Numbered from the stretch's first letter, positions 34,492 through 44,370 are shown. The stretch is DNA of 64,000 bases from B1 sp964355075 (GCA_964355075.1 CAYHCF010000004.1:1-64000), one strand, 5' to 3'. Program-made: numbers and translations. Notes: generated by a model from the sequence alone, not told the origin.

Positions 34492-35235
34492 TTGAAGAAA
34501 ATATACTTCGCTTCCGATTTTCACCTGGGAATTCCTGACCGGGAAAGTAGTTTTGACCGCGAAAAAAGAATCGTGAGCTGGTTGAATGAAATCAAAAATG
34601 ATTGTGCCGAATTATTCATTGTCGGTGATATTTTTGATTTCTGGTTTGAATATAGTCTGGTTGTACCCAAAGGATTTGTTCGTTTACAGGCAGCATTTGC
34701 CGGGTTTACCGACGCAGGAATTCCGGTTCATTTCTTCCATGGCAACCACGATTTATGGCAGTTCGGCTATTTCGAAAAAGAACTGGGAGTGCAGGTACAT
34801 AACAAACCCATTATAAGGACGTTTCATGGTAAGCAGTTTTTTATCGGACATGGAGATGGATTGGGCCCTGGACAGGCCTGGTTTAAATTTATTTTATCTA
34901 TTTATCGTAACCGGTTTTTCCAGCATTTGTTCGCTTTTTTTCATCCCAGCATAGGTATGCGAATCGCCAATTGGTTCAGCCATCAAAGCAAATTGAAAAC
35001 CTTTGATGGCAATATTAAATTTTATGATGAAGCGGAATTTCTGGTAAAATTTTGTAGAAGTGAGTTGGAAAAACAGACCATCCATTATTTTGTTTTCGGA
35101 CATCGGCATATCCCGCTGATCTATGCACTAAATCCTGCAAGCAATTATGTTAATTTAGGTGATTGGATTTCCTATAATTCCTATGCAGTATTTGACGGGG
35201 CGGAATTAAAACTTGAGACCTATAAAGTATCCTGA
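34492..35235 (+). CDS. lpxH: UDP-2,3-diacylglucosamine diphosphatase LpxH
   Basis: 247 aa with a TTG start. Metallophosphoesterase motifs are all present: SDFHLGIPD (D8, H10 region), GDIFDFW, HGNHDLW, IGHGDG and FGHRHIPL. LpxH releases UMP from UDP-2,3-diacylglucosamine to make lipid X in lipid A synthesis. TAATTTTG (34477-34484) just upstream is a possible -7 box. It is followed after six bases by a propeller-like gene and then a GT-C gene, which look like one operon. Confidence 0.9.
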   Translation: MKKIYFASDFHLGIPDRESSFDREKRIVSWLNEIKNDCAELFIVGDIFDFWFEYSLVVPKGFVRLQAAFAGFTDAGIPVHFFHGNHDLWQFGYFEKELGVQVHNKPIIRTFHGKQFFIGHGDGLGPGQAWFKFILSIYRNRFFQHLFAFFHPSIGMRIANWFSHQSKLKTFDGNIKFYDEAEFLVKFCRSELEKQTIHYFVFGHRHIPLIYALNPASNYVNLGDWISYNSYAVFDGAELKLETYKVS

Positions 35236-35241
35236 AATCCT

Positions 35242-36096
35242 ATGAAACATCGTTCAAAATCTATTAAACTTTTGCTGAATCGAACCGGGAAAATTCTTTT
35301 AGTATTATTTGGAATATTATTTTTTTCTTTTCAAAATCCGGATTATTCAAACTTCAGACTTCTTGCTACCATTGAGATTTGGGCTAAAGACATGCAATCG
35401 GACCGACTGGGTAATGTGTATGTGGTGAGCCGAACCAATCAATTATTCAAGTATGATTTGAATGGGAAAATTACCAGTAACTTAAATTATGCTTACCTCG
35501 GAAATATATCCCACATTGATGCCAGTAATCCTTTCGAACTTTACCTCTTTTACAAAGAATTAAATGCGGTAATTTTTCTGGATAATAACCTGGCTTATCG
35601 CGGACGAATGAACCTAAGCGATGCGGGTGTAATTCAGGCCGGCACTGCAGCCAGGAATTACGCAAATGGGATTTGGGTTTTTGACCAGGGGGATTTGCAG
35701 CTGAAGAAAATTGAAAGAGACGGAAAAGTTACCCAGGTAAGTGGAAATGTACTGAAGTTTGCACAAACCAGGAATCTGGCTCCAAACTATATGTTCGATA
35801 ATGGCTCAAAGGTTTTTGTAAATGACAGCATGGTAGGAATCCTGGTTTTTGATGTATTTGCAAACTATCAAAAAACCATCCCCCTCAAGGGTTTAAAATC
35901 GTTTAAAATTTTGGATGATGAGTTGTATTTCCTGCGAAATCATCAATTATTTGCCTATCATTTAAAAACACTGCAACAAAAATCTATCGTATTACCCGAC
36001 TCTAATTTTAAAGATTTTAGTATCGAAAAGGAGCAAATTTATTTGCAAAAAGAGAGTCAAATCTGTATTTATTCCCTCCCTGAGAAAAGCAAGTAA
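35242..36096 (+). CDS. Hypothetical secreted or anchored beta-propeller-like protein
   Basis: 284 aa. A basic N-terminus and one hydrophobic helix (about 15-30, ILLVLFGILFFSF) suggest a signal anchor. The rest repeats strand patterns such as SDRLGNVYVVSRTNQLFKYDLNGK and WVFDQGDLQLKKIERDGK, like NHL/propeller blades. I do not recognise a named family. Its position six bases after lpxH and nine before a GT-C transferase gene suggests an envelope-assembly or accessory role. Confidence 0.6.
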   Translation: MKHRSKSIKLLLNRTGKILLVLFGILFFSFQNPDYSNFRLLATIEIWAKDMQSDRLGNVYVVSRTNQLFKYDLNGKITSNLNYAYLGNISHIDASNPFELYLFYKELNAVIFLDNNLAYRGRMNLSDAGVIQAGTAARNYANGIWVFDQGDLQLKKIERDGKVTQVSGNVLKFAQTRNLAPNYMFDNGSKVFVNDSMVGILVFDVFANYQKTIPLKGLKSFKILDDELYFLRNHQLFAYHLKTLQQKSIVLPDSNFKDFSIEKEQIYLQKESQICIYSLPEKSK

Positions 36097-36105
36097 TTCC
36101 ATCGC

Positions 36106-38157
36106 ATGCAACTGCCTAAATATTTCGCTTTTTGGTTTTTTGCCCTGATTTTAATTTGCTTTCACTTATTTGCTTTCACCGGTCATTTCGGATATGATGA
36201 CCTGCATTATGCCAAACTTGCCAAAAGGTTTCTGGATGGCCAGATTGATTACACAGATCATTACGCCTACCGTTGGACCACCATTACGTACCTCTCCTTG
36301 TTCTACCGGTATTTGGGCATCAATGATTTTTCAATTGCCTGTTCTGCTCTAAGTGTATCCATAGCCACTTTGTATATTAGTTATTTATTGTTGAAAGAAC
36401 TTGAAACAAAGATCATTTTCTTTTCACTTTCCATTCAGGTATTGGGAAGCTGGTATTTGTTTTATACCGATAAATTGACTCCGGATATTTATGTGCTATT
36501 TTTTGCTACACTTTCCATTTTTTTTATCAGCAGGCAACGCTTTTGCCTGAAAAAACCATCCACTCTATTAAATGCTGCGGGTTTGGCAATGGCTTTGTGC
36601 CTGGGTTTTTTGAGCAAAGAAACCATTCTAATTGCTGTCCCGGCAATTTTATTTTTTGCAATCAGCGACTGGATCCAACAGAAGAACCGTTTATTTTGGT
36701 TGAGTTCAGCCTCTTTTGGACTACTATTTTTGTCAGCCTATTTTTATTTTATCCTAAGAATCACAGGCAGTGTTTTTTCGAGATTTTCAGCCATCCAATC
36801 GGGAGCCTATTTTAACCTCTGCAGTTATGATGTTCAGAATAGTATTTTTCTGATCCGGCGAATCACTTATGAGTTTATTGAATTATTTATCCAAACAGGT
36901 GCTGCTATTCCGTTGGTGTTTCTTGTTAGTTATTTATCCAGGAATTCCTTTCCTTTTTGGAAACCGGAAAATAAACAACAATTTTATGTGGTACTCTGTT
37001 TTTTTCTGTTACTGACCGGAAATTTTATGCCCACCAGTCTGAAATCTTATAGCCCTATATGTCTTGATATTCGCCATTTTCTGATGTTGATGCCTCCATT
37101 GGCTATCGTTGCAGGTTTTGGTTTGAAGGAATATTTGTCGGCTGAAAGAAGTAATTTCTCCATTGTACGCTGGCTGTTTTTGTTGACTGTCATTTCATTT
37201 TTCTTCGATTCAAAATATACTTTTACTTTATACATGCCATTTGCAATTTTATGGCTGTTACACGGCCTGTCTAAAAACGCATGGATACAAAGAACCTTCA
37301 TTGTTTTGCTCTTTTTGATCCAGTTACAAGCTGCTTTCGAATGGATTATATATGCAAGAGGATTGAAGTATGAAAACCAAAAGGAGGATATCATTCAGCT
37401 ACTAAACCGTTATCCAAAAGACACCCTGATAACGGATGAAGTTCAAAAACGATTGATTTACTTTTATGAAAAATTCGACTCAGGCAGCTATCATCCCATT
37501 CAAACCTATGATCAGGTTGATGCAAAATTCTATACGAATAAAATTATTTATTCAAACTGGTATACACAATATTTATCGGGCATGCAAAATGCGAATTTGC
37601 CATTGTGGATGCGGCTCAACAATGACAGTAAAAGAATTCTGTTCAGGGATTCACCGCTCGGAATTGAAGCCTTCCGGTTTTCGAAAATGATTGATTTAAA
37701 AACCCTGTTCAAAGATAGTTTTGGCTATGAAGCCCAACAGAAATTCTGGACTTTTCATGAAGACTCCAGGGAATCCAAATTTGTATTTTCAGGAAATTAT
37801 TCCGAAAGAATAAACACCTATTCTGCCACTTTTGAATTTCCGGTAGATTCATTTCATTTAAGTGGAACGGGACAGTGGATTATCCGGGCAAGGACTCGCT
37901 GCAAAATGAAAGATCATGCCGAAGTAAAATTAGTCGTTGAAATTTCTTCTCCTGTAAAGAATTTGTTCTGGAAAGGAGAAGATTGTAATCATTTTATGAA
38001 AGCATACGGTTTATGGTGGGAAATAAAAAACGAACTGATCCTTAATCAATCAGATTTTATGCATAAACAGGCAAAAGTAAAAATTTATGTCTGGATGAAT
38101 TCCAAAACAGAGGTCTTTCTGGATGATTGGCTGGTTGAGGTGGATTCTGCTCAATAA
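36106..38157 (+). CDS. GT-C glycosyltransferase-like membrane protein (GT39/ArnT-like)
   Basis: 683 aa with about 11 membrane helices, then a soluble C-terminal region (about 440-683) rich in predicted strands. The first periplasmic loop has FGYDDLHYAKLAKRFLDG, the paired-Asp motif of dolichyl/polyprenyl-phosphate-sugar transferases, and TDKLTPDIYVLFFATLSIFF follows. With lpxH upstream it may decorate lipid A, as ArnT does, but O-antigen or protein acceptors are equally possible. Closes the lpxH operon. Confidence 0.75.
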   Translation: MQLPKYFAFWFFALILICFHLFAFTGHFGYDDLHYAKLAKRFLDGQIDYTDHYAYRWTTITYLSLFYRYLGINDFSIACSALSVSIATLYISYLLLKELETKIIFFSLSIQVLGSWYLFYTDKLTPDIYVLFFATLSIFFISRQRFCLKKPSTLLNAAGLAMALCLGFLSKETILIAVPAILFFAISDWIQQKNRLFWLSSASFGLLFLSAYFYFILRITGSVFSRFSAIQSGAYFNLCSYDVQNSIFLIRRITYEFIELFIQTGAAIPLVFLVSYLSRNSFPFWKPENKQQFYVVLCFFLLLTGNFMPTSLKSYSPICLDIRHFLMLMPPLAIVAGFGLKEYLSAERSNFSIVRWLFLLTVISFFFDSKYTFTLYMPFAILWLLHGLSKNAWIQRTFIVLLFLIQLQAAFEWIIYARGLKYENQKEDIIQLLNRYPKDTLITDEVQKRLIYFYEKFDSGSYHPIQTYDQVDAKFYTNKIIYSNWYTQYLSGMQNANLPLWMRLNNDSKRILFRDSPLGIEAFRFSKMIDLKTLFKDSFGYEAQQKFWTFHEDSRESKFVFSGNYSERINTYSATFEFPVDSFHLSGTGQWIIRARTRCKMKDHAEVKLVVEISSPVKNLFWKGEDCNHFMKAYGLWWEIKNELILNQSDFMHKQAKVKIYVWMNSKTEVFLDDWLVEVDSAQ

Positions 38158-38274
38158 GGAAAGCAAAAATCCTGTTTTCTCCTTCTTAAACATTCGGTGT
38201 TCAACATTCGACTTTCATCATTTCCTGCTTTCTGTATCAAAATTTCTGCTATGTGCTTAAAACATAAAACTCCC

Positions 38275-38282
38275 TACCTTTG
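38275..38282 (+). promoter_or_regulatory. Predicted -7 box of lpd
   Basis: TACCTTTG is an exact TAnnTTTG match, 26 bases before the lpd ATG. No clear -33 element could be assigned. Confidence 0.4.
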
Positions 38283-38308
38283 CCCTTCATTAAAAAAACT
38301 TATTCAAT

Positions 38309-39703
38309 ATGAAATACGATGTAACCATTATAGGTTCAGGCCCCGGCGGATACGTAGCAGCTATCCGTTGTGCACAGCTGGGATTCAAAACTGCCCTAAT
38401 CGAAAAATACAATACGCTGGGTGGTACCTGCTTAAATGTTGGCTGTATCCCTTCAAAAGCCTTGCTCGACAGTTCCGAACACTACCACAATGCTACCCAT
38501 ACCTTCAAAACACATGGTATTGATGTGAACGATATCTCGGTAAATCTCAAGCAAATGATCGATCGCAAAAATGGCGTAATAAAAGTTACCTGCGATGGCA
38601 TTGATTTTCTGATGAAAAAAAATAAAATTGATGTGTTTAAAGGCCTTGGTTCATTTGTAAATAAAAATCTCATTAAAGTAACGGGTGAAAACGAACAACT
38701 GGTTGAAACGGATAAAGTAATTATTGCCACAGGCTCAAAACCTTCTGGTTTACCTGGATTGCAAATTGATAAAAACCGGATCATCACCTCCACCGAAGCC
38801 TTGAACCTGACTGAAGTGCCAAAACATCTGATCATAATTGGTGGCGGAGTAATTGGTCTGGAATTGGGTTCGGTTTATGCGCGTTTAGGTTCAAAGGTTT
38901 CGGTACTTGAATATACTGCTTCTATTATTCCAACCATGGATGCCACTTTGGGTAAAGAATTACAACGCAGTTTGCGTAAACTTGGCTTTGCGTTTTTTCT
39001 TTCGCATAAGGTAAAATCTGCTGCCGTAAATGGCAATGAAGTAAGTGTAATAGCTGATAATGAAAAAGGCGAAGAAATAAGTTTTAGTGGTGATTATTGT
39101 TTGGTAAGTGTAGGCAGAAAACCCTTTACCGAAGGTTTGGGATTAGAAAATGCGGGTATAAAGCTGGACGAACGGGGCAGGATTGAAACCGACGAGCACC
39201 TTGAAACAAATATAAAAGGCATTTATGCTATTGGTGATGTAGTAAAAGGTGCCATGCTTGCTCATAAAGCAGAAGAAGAAGGTGTTTTTGTTGCCGAAAC
39301 AATGGCAGGACAAAAACCGCATATCCATTATAACCTGATTCCGGGGGTGGTTTATACCTGGCCCGAAGTTGCCGGAGTGGGTGCAACTGAGGAAGAACTA
39401 AAGAAATCAGGAACCCAATACAAAGTGGGTTCATTCCCCATGCGTGCCTTAGGCCGGGCACGTGCCAGCATGGACATTGATGGTTTGGTGAAAATTCTGG
39501 CCCATGCCGAAACCGATGAGATTCTGGGCGTGCACATGATTGGACCACGCGTGGCCGATTTAATTGCTGAAGCGGTTGTGGCAATGGAATTTAAAGCCAG
39601 TGCCGAAGCGCTTTCACGCATGAGTCATGCGCACCCTACCTATGCTGAAGCTGTAAAAGAAGCAGCATTGGCAGCAACAGCGAATCGTGCTATACACCTG
39701 TAG
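38309..39703 (+). CDS. lpd: Dihydrolipoyl dehydrogenase (E3)
   Basis: 464 aa. FAD-binding GSGPGGYVAAIR at the N-terminus, redox disulphide GGTCLNVGCIPSKALL (C-x4-C), NAD-binding GGGVIGLELGSVYARLG, IGDVVKGAMLAHKAEEEG and the C-terminal catalytic MSHAHPTYAEAVKEA. It reoxidises lipoamide in the 2-oxoacid dehydrogenase and glycine cleavage complexes. It is a monocistronic housekeeping gene; E1/E2 components are not in this window. Confidence 0.95.
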   Translation: MKYDVTIIGSGPGGYVAAIRCAQLGFKTALIEKYNTLGGTCLNVGCIPSKALLDSSEHYHNATHTFKTHGIDVNDISVNLKQMIDRKNGVIKVTCDGIDFLMKKNKIDVFKGLGSFVNKNLIKVTGENEQLVETDKVIIATGSKPSGLPGLQIDKNRIITSTEALNLTEVPKHLIIIGGGVIGLELGSVYARLGSKVSVLEYTASIIPTMDATLGKELQRSLRKLGFAFFLSHKVKSAAVNGNEVSVIADNEKGEEISFSGDYCLVSVGRKPFTEGLGLENAGIKLDERGRIETDEHLETNIKGIYAIGDVVKGAMLAHKAEEEGVFVAETMAGQKPHIHYNLIPGVVYTWPEVAGVGATEEELKKSGTQYKVGSFPMRALGRARASMDIDGLVKILAHAETDEILGVHMIGPRVADLIAEAVVAMEFKASAEALSRMSHAHPTYAEAVKEAALAATANRAIHL

Positions 39704-39713
39704 GTTTTGGAAT

Positions 39714-39725
39714 GTATACGTATAC
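39714..39725. other. 12-bp perfect palindrome GTATACGTATAC
   Basis: A perfect palindrome lies between lpd and the next gene, 25 bases upstream of its ATG. It could be an operator or a chance AT-rich palindrome. Confidence 0.3.
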
Positions 39726-39749
39726 CGGTTAAATCAAAAATAAATCAAT

Positions 39750-40307
39750 ATGAGAGACCTGATAAAAAGAAATTTAAATGGAAAGAAGGTTTTACTTCTG
39801 TTTGCGATTACCAATATCATTTATGCTTTTATGCTGCTTTTTACAATACCTGATGTGATGGGGTTTTCGGGAGGAATGAAGTTATTGGATATGATGCCAA
39901 CAGGGTACAATCATGCATATGTTAACTCACTTTTTGCTACATTAGGTGAAACCGGAAGAGATGCCTATTTAAAGAATCAAATTCCTGTAGACATGATTTA
40001 TCCATTACTTTTTGGCCTTTGTTATTGTTTAACCCTTGCCTATTTTCTAAACAAACTGGGTAAACTAGAAAGCCCTTTTTTCTACCTTTGTTTTATTCCA
40101 GTTTTTGCTGCAGTTTTTGATTATTCAGAGAATATCGGAATCATAACAATGTTGACTTATTATCCCGATAATTCAAGCTTACAGACACAAATTACAAATG
40201 TTTTCTCCATCTTAAAAAGTTCATTTACAATGGTCTTCTTTTTAATCCTGTTGATTTCATTCATTACATTTGGTTTTAAAAAATATTTTTCTAATATAAA
40301 TGCCTAA
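39750..40307 (+). CDS. Hypothetical membrane protein with four helices
   Basis: 185 aa. Four hydrophobic segments (about 14-36, 91-109, 115-134, 152-176). The loop after the first helix contains FSGGMKLLDMMPTGYNHAYVN, and the third helix is followed by DYSENIGI. No family recognised with confidence. It overlaps the amidohydrolase gene by eight bases, so the two are probably co-translated. Confidence 0.6.
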   Translation: MRDLIKRNLNGKKVLLLFAITNIIYAFMLLFTIPDVMGFSGGMKLLDMMPTGYNHAYVNSLFATLGETGRDAYLKNQIPVDMIYPLLFGLCYCLTLAYFLNKLGKLESPFFYLCFIPVFAAVFDYSENIGIITMLTYYPDNSSLQTQITNVFSILKSSFTMVFFLILLISFITFGFKKYFSNINA

Positions 40308-41550
40308 AACAAAATTGTTGAAGTACTTCATCTTAATTATTTCCATATCCGGTCTTTTTGTTTTTTTCGAACGTTTCCTGCCTGATAAATTAGGTGGAAA
40401 TTATTCAAAAAAACCATCCGATCTGAATCAGGGATTAAGCCCTAAAGCAAAGCAATTAATGAACGCTGCTTTTGATGGGCTTGATTCGTCAAGAATACTC
40501 GATTATCACACACATGTTGTAGGTGTGGGTGAAGGTAATACCGGGAATTTTGTGAATGAGGAAATGTTGTCAAATTTTCATTTAGTGAAACATTTTGCAT
40601 TTAAGGTTTACCTCAGTGCCGCCGGTATTGCGAATTCAAAAAAAGCAGATTCGGAATATCTACAGCGCTTGCTTGAACTGATCAGAAATATTCCTCATCA
40701 TGGAAAGTATAATTTACTTGCATTCGACAAAAATTACAACCTGGACGGAACTCCAAACCTCAAAAAAACAGAATTTTATGTGCCGAATGAATATGTGTTT
40801 TCTTTGGCCGAAAGATATCCTGATCTTTTTAATCCGGTCATGTCGGTTCATCCATACCGAAAAGATGCCCTGACGGAATTAGATAAATGGGCTCAAAGAG
40901 GAGCTCATTTGGTAAAATGGCTGCCAAATTCCATGAATATTGATCCATCCGATGAAAAGTGTAAAGACTTTTATGAAAAGATGAAGGAGCGGAATTTAGT
41001 TCTGCTAACCCATGCCGGCCACGAAAAAGCGGTTGAGGCAGAAGACGCCCAGAAACTGGGAAACCCCCTATTGCTAAAAGCCCCATTAGATGCCGGTATA
41101 AAAGTAATTGTTGCGCATTGTGCCGGTTTAGGTGAAGTGGAATGCGTAGATAGTTCGGGGAAGTTGGTGATGAGGAAATCTTTTGATTTATTTATGGAGA
41201 TGATGCGGGATAAAAAATATGAAGGTTTGTTGTTTGGAGATATTTCGGCTATGACTCAATTTAACAGATCAGGTGTTCCCTTAACCACCGTTTTGGATAA
41301 TCCTTCTATTCAGAGTCGCTTAGTTAACGGAAGCGATTATCCCTTACCTGCAGTTAATATCGTTATCAGAACAAGTTTACTTGAGGATCAAGGCTATATT
41401 ACGCATAGTGAAAAGCAAGCCTTAAATGAGATTTACAATTACAATCCGCTGCTTTTCGATTTTGTATTGAAACGCACCTTACGTTCCCCAAAAACCAAAA
41501 GGAAATTTTCTGATTCCATTTTTATGGTGAACCCTTTACTGGGATTTTAA
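40300..41550 (+). CDS. Membrane-anchored amidohydrolase-family protein
   Basis: 416 aa. An N-terminal membrane helix (about 7-22) precedes a TIM-barrel metallohydrolase: DYHTHVVG (metal-binding HxH), VKWLPNSMNIDP (with a Lys where the bridging residue lies), LLTHAGHEKA, VIVAHCAGLGE and a late GSDYPLP with the final Asp. These fit the amidohydrolase_2-like group. Substrate unknown. Coupled to the upstream four-helix membrane protein. Confidence 0.75.
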   Translation: MPKTKLLKYFILIISISGLFVFFERFLPDKLGGNYSKKPSDLNQGLSPKAKQLMNAAFDGLDSSRILDYHTHVVGVGEGNTGNFVNEEMLSNFHLVKHFAFKVYLSAAGIANSKKADSEYLQRLLELIRNIPHHGKYNLLAFDKNYNLDGTPNLKKTEFYVPNEYVFSLAERYPDLFNPVMSVHPYRKDALTELDKWAQRGAHLVKWLPNSMNIDPSDEKCKDFYEKMKERNLVLLTHAGHEKAVEAEDAQKLGNPLLLKAPLDAGIKVIVAHCAGLGEVECVDSSGKLVMRKSFDLFMEMMRDKKYEGLLFGDISAMTQFNRSGVPLTTVLDNPSIQSRLVNGSDYPLPAVNIVIRTSLLEDQGYITHSEKQALNEIYNYNPLLFDFVLKRTLRSPKTKRKFSDSIFMVNPLLGF

Positions 41551-41604
41551 CACCAAAATATTTTATAATTTTAGACCGGTTTACCTGTTGCGTTTTCCGG
41601 AAAC

Positions 41605-41643
41605 AAAAAAGTCGGCTTCGCATATTTACGAGCCGACTTTTTA
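41605..41643. terminator. Bidirectional terminator
   Basis: AAAAAAGTCGGCT (41605-41617) and AGCCGACTTTTT (41631-41642) form a strong stem with A- and T-tracts on either side, between two convergent genes. Confidence 0.85.
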
Positions 41644-41660
41644 TCGAAAGGTCTATTAAA

Positions 41661-43688
41661 TTATCGAATTACATTTAACTTCTTAACGGCAGTTTTGCCA
41701 TCAACGTTTAATTCAACAAAATAGAAACCATTTTGCAATTGATCACAATTAACGGTTCCGTTTAAACTGCTGATGTTTTGAGTCATTACTTCTTTTCCGT
41801 TAATATCTAAAATCCTGATGGTGCCATTGCTGGACGAACCGGTAAAGGTAACGCTAAAGCTTGAAGCAGCAGGATTTGGATTAAGGTTCAAACCTAATTC
41901 ATTGATTTCATTAACTCCCAAAGGCCAGGTAAGACCTGAGGAAACCGATTGCCATACTGTTTTATCGGCATCATCTTGTAAGAAAACAATCGCAAATAAA
42001 CTGTTCATATCCTCAACCGAATTTTCGGTGGCTAGGTTAATAACGTTAGCTGCTTGTCCATCTGAAGGCAAACGATAGTTACCGGGAAATGTATAGGTTT
42101 GTGAATAAGGAACCGCTGTACCCGCTGCGAAACTAACGGCAGTACCAGCTGCATCGGGTAACATCTTTTTGTTTACATTGTAAAATTCAAGCTCCCCATT
42201 GGTTTTTTTATTTGCTTTGGTAACGCGTTCAACAATGGAAATACGTAATTTCATACTGGTATTGGTAAATGACTGAACCGGTGTAACATTTCCGGTAACC
42301 GTAACTTGTTTGCCAGTTCTGGAAAAATTAGCAGTTAATGACGCCAAAGATGGAATTGCAGCAAATCCGTCAAAAATTGCCTCGGTATAGCTGTTCGCAT
42401 TATTATTCCAGGCACCGTCAACAGTTAACCAGGGGGCATAAGTAGAACCATAATAGCCAAAACGAACCGTATTTTCAGCTGTCATGTATGGGTCGCCTGT
42501 ACCCGGGAAATGCATTTGATATTTAATTACATTCCAGGATCCCATTTTTACATCCAAAACAGACTTTATCATATCATTCCCCGGTTTACAAGGAGGACAG
42601 GTTGAAGAGGTAAATACTTCATGCAATACCACGCGGGGAATAGTTGAGTTTACGATTACAAAAGAACCGGTAGCATTATTATTGGATGAATCTCCGTCCA
42701 TACCTGCATTTGGATTTGAAACCCAAAGTTTAACAGTTGAATTAGCAGCTGTAGTACCGATATATGGGATATTATGAGTAAAGCTATAAGTACCGCCACT
42801 TGAGGCAATGCTTAAGCCCGATAATAACATGGTTACCGTTGCACCATTATCTACCGAGTAATTTAATTTAAATGAACTTAAACTTTGTGAACCATAATTA
42901 GTAACCGATCCTTTAAAATTTAATGGTGAGTTTTTTGCCTGATATTTTGGAATATTCAAACTGGTCAATTCAATATCATTGAGTGGTTGAGTTCCTGGTT
43001 TGAAGGTATAAACTGCCATGGTGGTATAATCATCGTCAGCAGATGTAGCGTCAAAATCTGTACTCGGTGCACCGGCTACGGCTAACCCTGATGTCCCGTC
43101 AGAATTGTTATACCCGATGGTTCCTGCAATGGCCACACTTCTTTGGTTCGTTACAATATCAAACCCTTTGCCTTCATAAAACCGGATACCAAAAGATCCC
43201 AGGCTCGCTCCCGGCGTTGTAACCGATAACCATTGCACCACATGAATCCGATTGGGTGCAGTACCATAAGTCCAGGAGAAAACCTGATCTACCACTCCTC
43301 CTCCGGCTGCCAGTTTAAAATTATACCAAAACCCAAATATTGCATTTTTGGGAGCTGAGGTACTTGGCAAAGTTGTGGCTGTAGTAGGGTTGGCTGTTTC
43401 GGTCAGATCAAAAGTTAAGAAACCATTGTCGCTAACTTTATAACTGGTTACGGGCGTTCCTAAAAAATTCCACGCAAAGGGTAAAGTCTGGGTTGCCGAA
43501 TAAGTTTGATCAGAAGGAATTGCCAGAACAGAGGTAGTACCTGTTCCACGAACGGCTTTCTTGTAATCATAATTGGTGCCGTTTACAGTCCCAACCAGAC
43601 CTTTCGATTTTAGGTAAAAATAGCTTTGAGCAGATAAACTGGTTCCTAGAATAAGAACAAAAGCTAATGTAAGTAATTGTTTTTTCAT
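41661..43688 (-). CDS. Omp28-like secreted protein with T9SS C-terminal sorting domain
   Basis: 675 aa. Signal peptide (1-20, ending SLSAQ). Residues about 240-345 form a CARDB-like beta-sandwich (LTSLNIPKYQAKNSPLNFKG). Then an Omp28-like thioredoxin-type region begins with HEVFTSSTCPPCKPGN carrying CxxC. The final 80 residues are a type A T9SS sorting domain: LNPNPAASSFSVTF, IRILDINGKEV, LQNGFYFVELN, KKLNVIR. The protein should be exported by Sec, passed through the type IX system and anchored or released at the surface. Function of the CxxC domain outside the cell is not known. Confidence 0.85.
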   Translation of the reverse strand: MKKQLLTLAFVLILGTSLSAQSYFYLKSKGLVGTVNGTNYDYKKAVRGTGTTSVLAIPSDQTYSATQTLPFAWNFLGTPVTSYKVSDNGFLTFDLTETANPTTATTLPSTSAPKNAIFGFWYNFKLAAGGGVVDQVFSWTYGTAPNRIHVVQWLSVTTPGASLGSFGIRFYEGKGFDIVTNQRSVAIAGTIGYNNSDGTSGLAVAGAPSTDFDATSADDDYTTMAVYTFKPGTQPLNDIELTSLNIPKYQAKNSPLNFKGSVTNYGSQSLSSFKLNYSVDNGATVTMLLSGLSIASSGGTYSFTHNIPYIGTTAANSTVKLWVSNPNAGMDGDSSNNNATGSFVIVNSTIPRVVLHEVFTSSTCPPCKPGNDMIKSVLDVKMGSWNVIKYQMHFPGTGDPYMTAENTVRFGYYGSTYAPWLTVDGAWNNNANSYTEAIFDGFAAIPSLASLTANFSRTGKQVTVTGNVTPVQSFTNTSMKLRISIVERVTKANKKTNGELEFYNVNKKMLPDAAGTAVSFAAGTAVPYSQTYTFPGNYRLPSDGQAANVINLATENSVEDMNSLFAIVFLQDDADKTVWQSVSSGLTWPLGVNEINELGLNLNPNPAASSFSVTFTGSSSNGTIRILDINGKEVMTQNISSLNGTVNCDQLQNGFYFVELNVDGKTAVKKLNVIR

Positions 43689-43915
43689 TGTTTATTGTTT
43701 TAAAAGTTTTAATAGTTCATACAGAATCAGTTAACAAAGGCTATTACCAAAGACGAAACCAACTTTATTAAATTAGGGGCAATTTGCAATAAAAATAAAT
43801 CTTATCCAAATCATTTTTTTTATTGCAAATTAATTTTACCTTTACCTAACTTATTTATTATGTAGGAATTAGGACTTTGATCGTGAATGTTTTTCGAACA
43901 ATTAATTTTATTATT

Positions 43916-44287
43916 ATGAAAAATATTTTTTTAACCGGTTTATTTTTGCTTTGTACGATAGGCGTTCAGGCGCAATGGAAGGGAGAACATGATATTACAA
44001 CCGCTACACAAACTGTACAGGATATTAACGGGGAAGATGTACAAATAAAGAAGGCTCCTCAGTTTGTTGGCAGGGTACAGGGAACGGTTGGAACTTCATA
44101 CTCCAGTGAAGATATTAAAAATATGCCTACCCGAAGCATCAATAAAATTGCCGGTCTTACTTTGGGTGTAGAAAGTCAGCATGGAGAAACTCCTATTTTT
44201 AAAGGTGCTGAAGGCGGAACTGCTTATTATGTCGACGGCATCAGAGTAAGATCCGGAAGCATCCGCATGAGTGGATATGACTTTTAG
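43916..44287 (+). CDS. Small secreted protein resembling an isolated TonB-receptor plug
   Basis: 123 aa from the ATG at 43916 (MKNIFLTGLFLLCTIGVQAQ, signal peptide). The mature part has YSSEDIKNMPTRSINKIAGLTLGV and GAEGGTAYYVDGIRVRSGS, the core of a TonB-dependent receptor plug. No barrel follows: the frame stops at 44287 and 7-bp repeats come next. It may be a genuine stand-alone plug protein, as occurs in Bacteroidota, or the remnant of a SusC-like receptor. A TonB box is not visible. Confidence 0.7.
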   Translation: MKNIFLTGLFLLCTIGVQAQWKGEHDITTATQTVQDINGEDVQIKKAPQFVGRVQGTVGTSYSSEDIKNMPTRSINKIAGLTLGVESQHGETPIFKGAEGGTAYYVDGIRVRSGSIRMSGYDF

Positions 44288-44370
44288 TTCCATACAGGAA
44301 ACAATATAATTTTATTCATTCCGATTAAGGTAATCAGGTTATCGGTAAAAGAAAAGTAAGTGGAAAGGTT

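Noticed and set aside
39228..39584. 118-codon minus-strand ORF inside lpd
   Set aside because: Antisense to a complete dihydrolipoyl dehydrogenase; no motif.
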